Below, piece by piece: positions 1 through 10,113 of a stretch of 16,661 nucleotides of DNA; the stretch's first letter is position 1, and the number at the start of each line of letters is the position of its first letter. Source of the DNA: Actinomycetota bacterium (GTDB lineage Bacteria > Actinomycetota > Actinomycetes > Nanopelagicales > Nanopelagicaceae). The position numbers and the translations under genes were made by a program. Location: assembly GCA_026392815.1 (NCBI GenBank), contig JAPLBI010000074.1:1-16661 (forward strand), read 5' to 3'. The notes below the pieces were generated by a model, which saw only the letters and a list, made by a program, of their open reading frames with translations, made no database searches and had not been told where the DNA came from.

Positions 1-690
1 AGCATTTGCTGGTGAGTCATAAAGATTACGAGGAGTATCAACTTGCTGTAGCAAGCCATCCTTCAGAACCGCAACGCGATCACCCATGGTCATAGCTTCA
101 ACCTGGTCGTGCGTTACATAAACGGTTGTGATTCCGAGACGGCGCTGTAGTGCAGCAATCTGAGTACGAGTTGCAACACGAAGCTTTGCATCAAGGTTAG
201 AAAGTGGCTCATCCATTAAGAACACTTGTGGCTCACGAACGATTGCGCGACCCATTGCAACGCGCTGACGCCGTCCACCAGCCAGAGCCTTTGGCTTACG
301 CTCTAGATATGGCTCAAGGTCGAGCAACTTCGCTGCTTCATTAACGCGCTTTTCGCGTTCTTCTTTGGAAACTCCGGCGATCTTAAGTGCGAATCCCATG
401 TTCTCTGCAACAGTCATATGTGGGTAAAGCGCATATGACTGGAAAACCATTGCGATATCGCGATCTTTTGGAGCAACATTTGTTACATCGCGGTCACCGA
501 TAAGAATGCGACCTTCGTCGATTTCTTCGAGTCCTGCCAACATGCGTAGTGATGTTGACTTACCGCAACCTGATGGACCAACAAGAACTAAGAATTCGCC
601 GTCATTAACGGTTAGGTTTAACTTGTCGACTGCAGGTTTGGTTGTGCCTGGGTAGATACGTGTTGCGTTTTCGAATACAACAGATGCCAT
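1..690 (-). CDS. Sugar ABC transporter ATP-binding protein (MsiK/UgpC/MalK type), 5' part, runs off the left edge
   Basis: This is the ATPase subunit of a carbohydrate importer. It hydrolyses ATP on the cytoplasmic face to drive uptake by partner permeases that are not in this window. The 230 visible codons show Walker [10 protein letters not shown] at residues 38-46, a Q-loop ([10 protein letters not shown]), the signature region LAGGRRQR at 136-143, Walker B (VFLMDEP), the D-loop (SNLDAKLR) and the switch histidine ([11 protein letters not shown]). The ATPase core is complete. The C-terminal TOBE/regulatory domain, normally a further 130-160 residues, lies beyond the window. The ATG at 690 is chosen because a strong AAGGAGAT ribosome site sits 7 nt upstream. 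In Actinobacteria one such ATPase often serves several sugar permeases, so the substrate cannot be assigned. The signature reads LAGGR where LSGGQ is usual. Confidence 0.93.
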   Translation of the reverse strand, partial: MASVVFENATRIYPGTTKPAVDKLNLTVNDGEFLVLVGPSGCGKSTSLRMLAGLEEIDEGRILIGDRDVTNVAPKDRDIAMVFQSYALYPHMTVAENMGFALKIAGVSKEEREKRVNEAAKLLDLEPYLERKPKALAGGRRQRVAMGRAIVREPQVFLMDEPLSNLDAKLRVATRTQIAALQRRLGITTVYVTHDQVEAMTMGDRVAVLKDGLLQQVDTPRNLYDSPANA

Positions 691-697
691 TTAAGGT

Positions 698-705
698 ATC
701 TCCTT
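698..705 (-). promoter_or_regulatory. Shine-Dalgarno site of the ABC ATPase gene
   Basis: On the minus strand AAGGAGAT lies 7 nt before the ATG at 690. It is the clearest ribosome-binding site in the window and fixes that start. Other transcription units here (mutase, accD, birA, purK) lack a comparable site. Confidence 0.75.
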
Positions 706-708
706 CTC

Positions 709-726
709 CGGGCAGGTACGTGCCCG
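709..726. promoter_or_regulatory. 18-bp near-perfect palindrome in the 5' leader of the ABC ATPase gene
   Basis: The sequence CGGGCAGGTACGTGCCCG is symmetric about 717.5. Six-base arms CGGGCA/TGCCCG flank a central GTAC, with one unmatched pair (G715/G720). It ends 3 bp before the ribosome site of the minus-strand ATPase gene. It could be a repressor operator or an RNA hairpin close to the ribosome site; the sequence does not decide between them. Its position in a sugar-uptake leader fits an operator, but this is inference. Confidence 0.4.
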
Positions 727-747
727 ACGGTCCGTAGGATGAAGGTG

Positions 748-763
748 CTAGCCGGTTGGCTAG
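748..763. repeat. Perfect inverted repeat CTAGCC-GGTT-GGCTAG
   Basis: Six-base perfect arms with a 4-nt spacer lie in the divergent intergenic region. A related GGCTA-N6-TAGCC inverted repeat lies at 804-819 and a perfect ACGG-T-CCGT at 727-735. The region 691-878 holds no gene that I can support. It should contain promoters for both the ABC ATPase and the CBS membrane protein, and these dyads are candidate operator sites. No regulator can be named. Confidence 0.35.
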
Positions 764-862
764 GCTCGCAAAGGATATGCCAAGCGTGGGCAAATAGGGA
801 AGGGGCTAAAGAAATAGCCTCTGGCGAGTTCGCTACCATTTCGGTTCCCGAGTTCTTAGGCT

Positions 863-868
863 TAGAAT
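863..868 (+). promoter_or_regulatory. Possible -10 box (TAGAAT) of the CNNM/HlyC-like gene
   Basis: TAGAAT ends 10 nt before the ATG at 879, which would give a transcript with a leader of only a few nucleotides. No convincing -35 hexamer sits 16-18 bp upstream, and no Shine-Dalgarno sequence precedes the ATG. The call rests on position and the TAnnnT pattern only. Confidence 0.25.
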
Positions 869-878
869 TACACCCATC

Positions 879-2171
879 ATGGACCCTTACCCGATTGGTT
901 CTTTAATCGGCGATCTCGCCTCTGTAGCTGGCCTGATCTTGCTCGGCTCATTCTTTGTGGCAGCCGAAATCGCCCTCATCTCACTTCGCGAAAGCCAAGT
1001 CCGCCAACTCTCAAGTAGAGGTAAACGTGGCGCCAAGGTTTCAGTTCTTACCTCTAACCCAAATCGCTTCTTAGCCGCTGCTCAGGTTGGCGTAACTGTC
1101 TGTGGATTCTTATCGGCAGCACTTGGCGCAGAAAGACTTGGCGTTTATGTAATTCCGGAGTTGGTTGATCTTGGCCTGTCAGATGATGCGGCAAATGTAA
1201 CTTCGCTAATCGGTGTCACCTTAGTAATCGCTTACTTCTCACTTGTCTTTGGTGAGCTCGTTCCAAAGCGTCTTGCGCTATTTCGCACCGAAGAGATTTC
1301 GCTGTGGAGCGCTGGACCAATTGATTTCACTGCCAAATTCTTTAGACCAGTAATTTGGCTGCTCTCTAGATCAACCGATGTTGTTGTACGTATCTTTGGA
1401 ATTGATCCAAAAGAACAACGCAGCCAGATGTCTGAAGAAGAACTCCTTGATTTGGTAACTGGCCATGCTGCCTTGACTGCAGAAGAACGCGATATCGTAG
1501 AAGAAGTATTTAACGCTTCAGAGCGCCAGGTGCATGAAGTTATGGTTCCGCGCACTGAAGTCGATTTCATGGATGCCTCATTAACTGTAGGCAAGGCGAT
1601 TGCGCTCGCCGTTGATCGCGCTCACTCACGTTATCCAGTTGTTCGTGGATCAACCGATGAGGTAATTGGATTTATCCACGTTCGCGATCTACTTGATACA
1701 ACGTTGGTGAGCGCCGGCGGAAAGATTCAAGAGCTTGTTCGAAACATCATGTTTCTGCCTGGCACCAAGGGAGTTTTGCCTGCGCTAACTGAGATGCGCA
1801 ATCAACGCCAACATTTAGCTATCGTGCTCGATGAATACGGTGGCACCGACGGCATCGTGACCCTCGAAGATTTAGTTGAATGCTTGATCGGTGATATCAA
1901 AGATGAATACGACACCGATGAAGCCGATGTTTCCATGGAATCGCGCACTGGAGATTTTGAGGTTGATGGACTGATTTCGATCGATGATTTACGTGAGCAG
2001 ACAGGTATCGAAATCCCTGAAGGCCCATATGAAACAGCCAGCGGTTTTGTGATGCATTTCTTAGGCAGAATTCCCGTCGCACACGATGTAGTTGGCGTTA
2101 ACGGGATTCGAATCACTGTTTTGACTATGGAAGGCAAGCGCGCTGGGCAGTTATTGATATCGCGTAACTAG
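879..2171 (+). CDS. CNNM/CorC-HlyC family CBS-domain membrane protein (hemolysin C-like, probable divalent cation transporter)
   Basis: This 430-residue inner-membrane protein has the three-part architecture of the family. An N-terminal DUF21/CNNM transmembrane domain (hydrophobic segments near residues 5-35, 64-92, 105-130 and 150-175) is followed by a tandem CBS pair (about 215-345, opening with [11 protein letters not shown] and containing [17 protein letters not shown]). A C-terminal CorC/HlyC transporter-associated domain covers about 355-430. Family members are linked to Mg2+/Co2+ efflux or Mg2+ homeostasis, with CBS domains sensing nucleotides. The older name 'hemolysin' is not evidence of toxicity. 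Length and domain order are normal for the family. It starts the plus-strand block; trpS follows after 23 bp. The ATG at 879 has no ribosome site but precedes a complete first transmembrane helix. The transported ion cannot be read from the sequence. Confidence 0.9.
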   Translation: MDPYPIGSLIGDLASVAGLILLGSFFVAAEIALISLRESQVRQLSSRGKRGAKVSVLTSNPNRFLAAAQVGVTVCGFLSAALGAERLGVYVIPELVDLGLSDDAANVTSLIGVTLVIAYFSLVFGELVPKRLALFRTEEISLWSAGPIDFTAKFFRPVIWLLSRSTDVVVRIFGIDPKEQRSQMSEEELLDLVTGHAALTAEERDIVEEVFNASERQVHEVMVPRTEVDFMDASLTVGKAIALAVDRAHSRYPVVRGSTDEVIGFIHVRDLLDTTLVSAGGKIQELVRNIMFLPGTKGVLPALTEMRNQRQHLAIVLDEYGGTDGIVTLEDLVECLIGDIKDEYDTDEADVSMESRTGDFEVDGLISIDDLREQTGIEIPEGPYETASGFVMHFLGRIPVAHDVVGVNGIRITVLTMEGKRAGQLLISRN

Positions 2172-2194
2172 CGATTCATGCGAGAATTACAACT

Positions 2195-3192
2195 ATGACA
2201 AAGAAGAGAGTTCTATCGGGCATCCAGCCCACCAGTGACTCCTTCCACCTGGGCAACTATCTCGGTGCGCTAAAGCAGTGGGTCGATCTCCAGAGCGGCA
2301 ACGATGCCTTCTACTGCATAGTTGATCTTCACGCCCTAACTGGTGATATCGATCCAGCGTTGCTTCGCAAAAGAACTCTCTCATCTGCGGCGCAGTTAAT
2401 TGCTTTAGGAATTTCTCCAGAGAAATCAACGCTCTTTGTGCAATCACATGTTGCAGAACATAACCAACTCGGCTGGATTATGGAATGTATCGCTGGTTTT
2501 GGTGAAGCTAACCGAATGACCCAATTTAAAGATAAGTCAGCAAAAGGCGGGGCAGACACTGCGCGCGTAGGACTCTTTACCTACCCAATGTTGCAAGCTG
2601 CCGACATTCTGCTTTATCAAGCAGATCAAGTACCTGTTGGAGAAGACCAACGTCAACATATCGAGTTAACACGCGATTTAGCGATCCGATTTAATACAAA
2701 GTTTGGCGATACCTTCAAAATACCTGAGGGTTATATTCTCAAATCTGGATCTAAAATTTACGATCTACAAGAGCCAACAAATAAGATGAGTAAATCGGCA
2801 GGCACTGTCGCAGGTGTTCTAGAGATAATGGATACGCCAGAGGCCAATACCAAGAAGATTAAGAGTGCGACCACTGACGCGGGCCGCGAAGTTACCTTCG
2901 ACGAAAAAGGCAAACCTGGCATCAGCAACTTATTAACTATCCATTCAGCCCTTTCTGGAAAGAGCGTTTCTGAATTAGAGAATGAATTTGCCGGAAAAGG
3001 TTATGGAGACTTTAAAGGCGCGGTTGCCGAGGTAGTTGTTGAGTACATACGTCCGATCCGCACTCAGGCGTTGGAACTTCTTCAGGATGAGGCTCACCTA
3101 ATCAAGGTCCTTCACGATGGAGCAGATAAAGCGCGCGCCGTTGCCAGCGCAACTCTGGCGCAGACCTATAAAAATCTTGGCTTGGTTCTCTA

Positions 3193-3193
<1 letters not shown>
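2195..3193 (+). CDS. trpS: Tryptophanyl-tRNA synthetase
   Basis: Class I aminoacyl-tRNA synthetase that charges tRNA-Trp in the cytoplasm. The 332-residue length is that of bacterial TrpRS. The HIGH-type motif is HLGN at residues 18-21, inside the usual TrpRS context (SGIQPT...[10 protein letters not shown]). The conserved [15 protein letters not shown] tract is present, and the second catalytic motif KMSKS lies at residues 197-201. Nothing essential is missing. The start at 2195 gives the normal N-terminus; a clear ribosome site is absent. The stop codon overlaps the next gene's start (TAATG at 3191-3195), so trpS and the binding-protein gene are probably co-transcribed. A synthetase leading a nucleoside-use operon is probably chance linkage in a compact genome. 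Confidence 0.96.
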
Positions 3194-4476
<1,283 letters not shown>

Positions 4477-4484
<8 letters not shown>

Positions 4485-5775
4485 TAACTCGGTTGAACCG
4501 TTTGCCGCTGTAGAGATTATCGCCGCTAAACGCGATCGCAACGAACTCACCGATAAACAGATTGACTGGACAGTTGACGCCTATACCCGTGGCGTAATTG
4601 CTGACGAACAAATGTCGGCTCTCTTGATGGCGATCTTGCTAAATGGCATGAACTCACGCGAAATTTCACGTTGGACGACTGCGATGATTAACTCTGGCGA
4701 ACGCATGAACTGGTCGATGTTAGATCGGCCAACCGCTGATAAACATTCAACCGGTGGCGTTGGCGACAAGATAACTCTTCCTTTGGCACCACTAGTTGCA
4801 GCATGTGGCGGTGCGGTTCCACAACTATCAGGACGCGGCCTCGGCCACACCGGCGGCACGCTCGATAAACTCGAATCAATCCCAGGTTGGCGTGCCTCAC
4901 TCTCAAATGAAGAGATGTTAAAAGTATTGCAAGATACCGGCGCAGTAATTTGTGCAGCAGGTGCTGGTCTTGCTCCCGCCGATAAGAAACTTTATGCACT
5001 GCGTGATGTAACAGCGACAGTTGAAGCGATCCCACTTATTGCGTCATCAATTATGTCTAAGAAGATTGCCGAAGGTACTTCAGCGCTAGTGCTAGATGTG
5101 AAAACTGGCAGTGGAGCATTTATGAGCGATCCGAAGCAAGCCGCCGAACTTGCACGCACCATGGTTCAACTTGGCATCGATGCTGGTGTGAAGACACGTG
5201 CTCTCGTTACGGCGATGGATGTTCCACTTGGGCTAACGGCAGGAAATGCCCTTGAAGTACGTGAATCTATTGAGGTTTTAGCTGGTGGGGGACCTGCAGA
5301 TGTTGTTGAGTTAACCATTCTTTTGGCGCGCGAGATGATCGATGCCGCCGGAATTGTTGGAAAAGATCCTGCAGTTGCCCTGCAAGATGGTTCTGCAATG
5401 GATCATTGGCGTCGCATGATTGCCGCACAAGGCGGAGATCCAGATGCCAAACTGCCAGTTGCTCGCGAACAACATGTAATCACCGCTCAAAATTCTGGAA
5501 CGATGACCACGATGGATGCGATGAAAGTTGGCGTAAGTGCATGGCGCCTAGGCGCAGGCCGTTCTAAGCAAGGCGAGAAAGTACAAGCAGGTGCAGGTAT
5601 CGAGATGCATGCCAAACCTGGAGATTATGTTCAGGCAGGTGCACCGCTACTTACTTTGCATACCGATGAACCAGCTAGATTTGAACGCGCCTTAGAAATT
5701 CTAGAAGGTGCAATTTCCATCAAGGAAGGTGGAACAGTAAATCGTCTGCCTCTAGTAATTGAGCGGATAGGTTAA
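4477..5775 (+). CDS. deoA: Thymidine/pyrimidine-nucleoside phosphorylase
   Basis: Catalyses phosphorolysis of thymidine/deoxyuridine (or pyrimidine nucleosides more widely) to the base and (deoxy)ribose-1-phosphate. The family signature [16 protein letters not shown] lies at residues 118-133. Other conserved elements are the phosphate-binding [10 protein letters not shown] upstream and the catalytic-region KTGSGAFM from residue 209, followed by the normal C-terminal domain. From TTG at 4477 the protein is 432 residues, the family's usual length. The open frame extends back to an ATG at 4348, but that stretch is out-of-frame cytidine deaminase sequence and is not conserved protein. TTG 4477 overlaps the cdd stop region by 8 bp and has a weak purine-rich site (GGAAAAG) before it. 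The stop overlaps the add start (TAATG). The exact substrate (DeoA versus Pdp) is uncertain. Confidence 0.92.
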
Positions 5776-6869
5776 TGAGCACTCTAAATTCAATACCAAC
5801 CCCAGAACAAGTCAAGCGTTTACCTAAGGCTTTACTGCATGATCACCTAGATGGGGGACTTCGCCCACAAACAATTATTGATATTGCAAAAGAGATTGGC
5901 CACGAACTTCCAACCTATGATGCAACAGAGTTGGCTGAGTGGTTCCGCGCATCATGTGATTCAGGTTCGCTAGTCCGCTATCTCGAAACCTTCGCGCATA
6001 CAGTTGCAGTAATGCAGCGCCCAGTAGATATTGTGCGAGTTGCGCGCGAATGTGTAATCGACCTAGCCGAAGATGGCGTTGTCTATGCCGAAGTTCGTAT
6101 GGCACCTGAGTTGTTAACTGAAAAAAGTTTAACTCTTTCGCAAGCGATTGAAGCGATCTTGCAAGGTTTCCAAGAAGGCGAGAAAGAAGTTGCTAAAGCT
6201 GGAGGCAAGGTTCGCGCAGTTCTCCTCCTTTGCGGAATGCGTCAGAATAAACTTTCGCAAGAAGTAGCGGAATTAGCGGTTAAATTCCGCGATCGTGGCG
6301 TAGTTGGCTTCGATATCGCAGGCCCTGAAGATGGCTTCCCGCCAAGTGATCAGTTAGATACCTTTGAATTCTTACGCCGCGAAAATGCTCACTTCACCAT
6401 CCATGCTGGTGAGGCTTACGGACTTCCTTCAATCTGGGAAGCGATTCAACTCTGCGGTGCAGAGCGCCTCGGTCATGGCGTGCGAATCATCGATGATATT
6501 GATTTGAACCACACACCGGCGCGCCTTGGAAAACTTGCCGCTTATGTTCGTGATCGTCGCATCCCATTGGAAATGTGTCCTTCTTCAAATATTCAAACGG
6601 GAGCTGCTGCAAATTTTGCGGATCACCCAATCGGAGATCTCGCCAAACTTCGCTTCCGTGTAACCGTTAACACCGATAACCGATTAATGTCGGCAACTTC
6701 GATGACGCGTGAAATGAACGAGTTAGTTAAGGCATTTAACTGGAGTTTCTTAGATCTGCAGCGCGTGACTATCAATGCGCTAAAGAGCGCGTTCATTCCC
6801 TTTGAAGAGCGCCTGGCGATTATCGATGAGATCGTAAAGCCAGGCTTTGCAAAGATCTCTGCTGAATAA
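5775..6869 (+). CDS. add: Adenosine deaminase
   Basis: Hydrolytic deamination of adenosine and deoxyadenosine to inosine and deoxyinosine, a Zn-dependent amidohydrolase-fold enzyme in the cytoplasm. The metal-binding HxH is H22/H24 in [10 protein letters not shown]210 and the catalytic-acid E213 occur in HAGEAYG, followed by RLGHGVRI, the substrate-region CPSSNIQTG and the metal aspartate D301 in VNTDNRLMS. The 364-residue length is normal for actinobacterial Add. ATG 5775 overlaps the deoA stop by one base, implying translational coupling. It is the last gene of the plus-strand block; its stop is 3 bp from the stop of the convergent short ALDH gene, so no terminator fits between them. Confidence 0.95.
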   Translation: MSTLNSIPTPEQVKRLPKALLHDHLDGGLRPQTIIDIAKEIGHELPTYDATELAEWFRASCDSGSLVRYLETFAHTVAVMQRPVDIVRVARECVIDLAEDGVVYAEVRMAPELLTEKSLTLSQAIEAILQGFQEGEKEVAKAGGKVRAVLLLCGMRQNKLSQEVAELAVKFRDRGVVGFDIAGPEDGFPPSDQLDTFEFLRRENAHFTIHAGEAYGLPSIWEAIQLCGAERLGHGVRIIDDIDLNHTPARLGKLAAYVRDRRIPLEMCPSSNIQTGAAANFADHPIGDLAKLRFRVTVNTDNRLMSATSMTREMNELVKAFNWSFLDLQRVTINALKSAFIPFEERLAIIDEIVKPGFAKISAE

Positions 6870-6872
6870 GAG

Positions 6873-7709
6873 TTAAACCCCGATTGGGTGCCAGACCGTC
6901 TTTGCTTCCATAAACGCATAGATGCGATTTGGACTCTGGGCATCGTCAAAGTTATGGATCCGCTTTAGATTTTCAGCGCCGGCTTCTTTAAGTGCGGCGC
7001 GCTTCTTCTTATCGATTCCAGATATATCCATGCCATCGATATCCATATGTGATGCCGCCCAAGGTGCAAGCTCATCATGTGAACCAGTAAGGATATTTAT
7101 AACGCCATGAGGTAGATCGCTCGTTGCTAATACTTCGGCAAAGGTCATTGCAGGAACAGCTGATGCTCCAGGAACTAGTGCGATAACTGAATTTCCAGAT
7201 GTAATAACTGGCGCGATGGAATCGATAAAGGCTAAGAATTCATCTTTTGGCGCAACTGCAATAACGCCTTGCGCTTCAGGGATAGTGAAGTTGTAATAAG
7301 GGCCTGCAACTGGGTTAGTTGAGCCAAATGCTGCAGCTAACTTATCGCTCCAACCGGCATACCAAACCCAACGATCGATCGCAGATATAAGTTGCTCGTG
7401 CGCTTTCTTGGGAGTTACGCCAGATGTTGCAGAAATTTCGTTTGCGATCTGATCTGCGCGACCCTCGAGCATCTCTGCAATGCGATAGAGAATCTGTCCG
7501 CGGTTGTAGGCAGTTGCCTTTGCCCAACCAATCTGTGCAGCGCGCGCTGCAACAACTGCATCGCGTAGATCTTTACGTGATGCCAGCGCAGGATTAGCGA
7601 TGAAGTTTCCCTTTGCATCGGTTACTTCGTAGATGCGCCCTGATTCACTACGTGGGAAAGCGCCATTGATGTATAGCTTGTAAGTCTTCTTCACTTCAAG
7701 ACGTGACAT
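6873..7709 (-). CDS. Short ALDH-like protein lacking the catalytic domain (ALDH16 second-domain-like)
   Basis: At 278 residues this is little more than half a normal aldehyde dehydrogenase. It has the N-terminal ALDH region (YINGAFPRSESGR, then helices like those of the upstream enzyme, e.g. YRIAEMLEGRADQ) and a Rossmann-like part (GVIAVAPKDEFLAFID, SGNSVIALVP, LPHGVINILTG). Where an active enzyme has the FTGS loop it has DISG. There is no LELGGK glutamate segment and no catalytic-cysteine segment. The end, IYAFMEAKTVWHPIGV, resembles the C-terminal oligomerisation tail of ALDHs, so the catalytic domain is missing from the middle rather than simply cut off. No remnant of it exists nearby. The start abuts the upstream ALDH stop exactly (TAAATG). 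It is probably a non-catalytic partner of that enzyme; NAD binding is uncertain. Confidence 0.85.
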   Translation of the reverse strand: MSRLEVKKTYKLYINGAFPRSESGRIYEVTDAKGNFIANPALASRKDLRDAVVAARAAQIGWAKATAYNRGQILYRIAEMLEGRADQIANEISATSGVTPKKAHEQLISAIDRWVWYAGWSDKLAAAFGSTNPVAGPYYNFTIPEAQGVIAVAPKDEFLAFIDSIAPVITSGNSVIALVPGASAVPAMTFAEVLATSDLPHGVINILTGSHDELAPWAASHMDIDGMDISGIDKKKRAALKEAGAENLKRIHNFDDAQSPNRIYAFMEAKTVWHPIGV

Positions 7710-9143
7710 TTACTTTCCCTCCTTCAGATAAGAAGCCAGGCCATGTTTTCCGCCTTCGCGTCCCCAGCCAGATTCTTTATATCCACCAAATGGTGATGTT
7801 GGATCAAATTTATTGAAGGTATTTGCCCAAATAACGCCGGCGCGAAGTTGTTGAGTGGCCCATAAAATTCGTGAGCCTTTCTCACTCCATACGCCTGCAG
7901 ATAGCCCAAATGGAGTGTTATTTGCTTTTTCGATCGCCTCTTGTGGCGTGCGGAATGTGAGAATTGAAAGCACTGGTCCAAAGATCTCTTCACGTGCGAT
8001 GCGGTGGGCTTGCGTAACTCCGGTGAAGATAGTTGGTGCAAACCAATAACCTTTATCTGACAAGTTGCATGATGGGCTCCATCGTTCGGCGCCTTCGGCA
8101 TCTCCTGCCGCAGATAACTCATGAATCTTTGCTAACTGCTCGCGTGAGTTAATTGCGCCCAGGTCTGTGTTCTTATCTAAAGGATCGCCAACGCGAATCT
8201 TTGACATACGCGCTTTAAGTTTTTCGGTAATTTCATCGGCGATACCTTCTTGCAAGATCAAACGTGATCCGGCACAGCAGACATGGCCCTGATTAAAGAA
8301 AATACCGTTAACAATGCCTTCGACCGTCTCATCGATAGGGGCGTCATCGAAGACGATATTTGCGCCTTTTCCGCCTAGTTCAAGGGTGGCTTTCTTATTG
8401 GTGCCAGCGATTGCGCGAGCAATCTTCTTGCCGACTTCAGTAGAACCAGTAAATGCGATCTTATGGATGCCAGCGTGGTTAACGATTGCAGATCCTGTTG
8501 ATCCATCGCCAGTAACAATATTTACAACGCCATCTGGAAGTTCTGCTTGTTGGCAAACCTCAGCAAATAAAAGTGCGGTAAGGGAAGTTGTCTCAGCTGG
8601 TTTTAGAACAACGGTATTTCCAGTTGCAAGTGCGGGCGCTACCTTCCATGCCAACATAAGTAATGGGAAGTTCCAAGGAATGATCTGGCCTGCAACGCCA
8701 TGTGGCTTTGGTGACTTACCCATGCCGGCGTAATCTAATTTATCGGCCCATCCAGCGTGATAAAAGAAGTGCGCGGCAACCAACGGAATATCGATATCGC
8801 GGGTTTCGCGAATTGGCTTACCGTTATCTAGAGTTTCAAGGACGGCAAATTCGCGGGCACGTTCTTGCAAGATGCGCGCGATTCGATAGAGATACTTTCC
8901 GCGTTCTTTGCCAGATAGTTTTGACCAAGTTTTTGTGTAAGCCTTCTGTGCGGCAATAACTGCCTTATCAACGTCGCTAGCGCTGCCGAGAGCGATCTGG
9001 CTTAGTACTTCTTCAGTTGCTGGGTTAATTGTCGCAAAGTGATTACGCCCATTAACAAATTTGCCATCGATAAAGTGGCCGTACTTCGGCTTAATCGAAA
9101 CGATAGCGCGAGACTCGGGTGCTGGTGCATATTCGAAAGTCAT
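7710..9143 (-). CDS. NAD(P)-dependent aldehyde dehydrogenase, probably acetaldehyde-oxidising
   Basis: A 477-residue, complete ALDH-superfamily enzyme. It shows the N-terminal INPATEEVL region, IIPWNFPLLM, KPAETT, the nucleotide-site FTGSTEVGKKIA and the general-base segment LELGGKGANIVF. The nucleophile is C289 in FNQGHVCCAGSR, followed by EEIFGPVL and the C-terminal PFGGYKESGWGREGG. It sits between deoC (22 bp upstream) and the short ALDH (zero spacing). Since DeoC releases acetaldehyde, the most economical role is oxidation of acetaldehyde to acetate; a CoA-acylating reaction is less likely for this sequence type. Its stop and the next start form TAAATG, so the two ALDH proteins are probably made in a fixed ratio. 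A site resembling AAGGA precedes the ATG at 9143. Confidence 0.9.
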   Translation of the reverse strand: MTFEYAPAPESRAIVSIKPKYGHFIDGKFVNGRNHFATINPATEEVLSQIALGSASDVDKAVIAAQKAYTKTWSKLSGKERGKYLYRIARILQERAREFAVLETLDNGKPIRETRDIDIPLVAAHFFYHAGWADKLDYAGMGKSPKPHGVAGQIIPWNFPLLMLAWKVAPALATGNTVVLKPAETTSLTALLFAEVCQQAELPDGVVNIVTGDGSTGSAIVNHAGIHKIAFTGSTEVGKKIARAIAGTNKKATLELGGKGANIVFDDAPIDETVEGIVNGIFFNQGHVCCAGSRLILQEGIADEITEKLKARMSKIRVGDPLDKNTDLGAINSREQLAKIHELSAAGDAEGAERWSPSCNLSDKGYWFAPTIFTGVTQAHRIAREEIFGPVLSILTFRTPQEAIEKANNTPFGLSAGVWSEKGSRILWATQQLRAGVIWANTFNKFDPTSPFGGYKESGWGREGGKHGLASYLKEGK

Positions 9144-9165
9144 GACTGATCCTTGGCGCCTTCTC

Positions 9166-10113
9166 TTAATCGATCGTTACGTAGTTAGGGCTAGCGTAGT
9201 AGCCATCATCCATTTTCATGCGTTGCATCAAAAGGTCGTTCAAGAGCGCGCTGGCTCCAATGCGGAAAAACTCTGGTGTTAACCATTCTGGGCCGGCAGT
9301 TTCATTTACTAGTACTAGCTGCTTAATTGCATCTTTAGTGTTTCGGATTCCACCAGCAGGCTTTACACCGATACGACGATTAGTCATCGCATAGAAATCA
9401 CGGACCGCCTCTAACATCACAAGGACAACTGGGGGAGTAGCGGCAGGTGCGACCTTTCCCGTTGATGTCTTGATGAAATCTGCGCCGGCAAGCATTGCCA
9501 GATATGAGGCTTTACGAACATTGTCATATGTGACTAGTTCGCCAGTTTCAAAGATAACTTTTAGATGTGCACGATCTCCGCAAACTTCGCGGATCTTTAC
9601 GATCTCATCAAAGACCAGCCCAAATTTGCCCGATAAGAAAGCGCCACGATCGATCACCATATCTATCTCGGCCGCGCCGGCATCGATCGCATCTTGAGTA
9701 TCTTGGATTTTAACTTCCATTGATGCGCGACCTGATGGGAATGCAGTTGAGACTGCAGCAACTGGAACGTGTTTGCCGCCGATGGAATCTAAATGGGTGC
9801 GCGCAATTAAAACCATATCGTTGTAGACACAAACTGCGCCAACACTTGGAATTGTTAAATCAGTTGGATCAGGGCGCACCGCCTTTGTGCAAAGCGCGCG
9901 AACCTTTCCAGTGGTATCAGCACCTTCTAAAGTTGTTAGATCAACCATTGAAATGGCAGTGTCTATCGCCCAACGTTTGCTAGTTGTCTTGATGCTGCGA
10001 GTTGCCAACATGGCAGCGCGCGCTTCAGCGCCGACTTGATCTACGCCAGGAAGTTGTGAGAGAAAGTTCTTAAGCGAACCTTCACTGCCATCGACTATTC
10101 CATAGAAGCTCAT
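9166..10113 (-). CDS. deoC: Deoxyribose-phosphate aldolase
   Basis: Class I aldolase that cleaves 2-deoxyribose-5-phosphate to acetaldehyde and glyceraldehyde-3-phosphate. The Schiff-base lysine is K215 in FIKTSTGK. A second active-site lysine is K251 in GVKPAGGIR, and the aspartate strand is in EIDMVIDRG. The protein is 315 residues, the long form seen in Actinobacteria and many other bacteria, with an N-terminal extension before VDLTTLEG. The start overlaps the upstream mutase stop (ATGA), a sign of coupled translation. With the neighbouring mutase and ALDH it forms the lower half of deoxynucleoside degradation, fed by DeoA on the convergent operon. Confidence 0.96.
   Translation of the reverse strand: MSFYGIVDGSEGSLKNFLSQLPGVDQVGAEARAAMLATRSIKTTSKRWAIDTAISMVDLTTLEGADTTGKVRALCTKAVRPDPTDLTIPSVGAVCVYNDMVLIARTHLDSIGGKHVPVAAVSTAFPSGRASMEVKIQDTQDAIDAGAAEIDMVIDRGAFLSGKFGLVFDEIVKIREVCGDRAHLKVIFETGELVTYDNVRKASYLAMLAGADFIKTSTGKVAPAATPPVVLVMLEAVRDFYAMTNRRIGVKPAGGIRNTKDAIKQLVLVNETAGPEWLTPEFFRIGASALLNDLLMQRMKMDDGYYASPNYVTID

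Noticed and set aside
605..839. Small minus-strand open frames over the ABC gene start and intergenic region
   Set aside because: They overlap the true ABC ATPase frame or palindromic intergenic DNA and resemble no protein family.
2182..2187. Separate leaderless promoter for trpS (GAGAAT before ATG 2195)
   Set aside because: The hexamer does not fit TAnnnT and no -35 is spaced correctly; read-through from the upstream gene 23 bp away is simpler.
6876..6889. Bidirectional terminator hairpin (ACCC-CGATT-GGGT) between add and the short ALDH
   Set aside because: The stem is only 4 bp, there is no following T-run on either strand, and it lies inside the ALDH coding sequence.
6873..7709. Short ALDH as a frameshifted or truncated normal ALDH gene
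   Set aside because: No catalytic-domain sequence remains in any frame; the adjacent DNA is the intact adenosine deaminase gene, and the protein has its own ALDH-like C-terminal tail.
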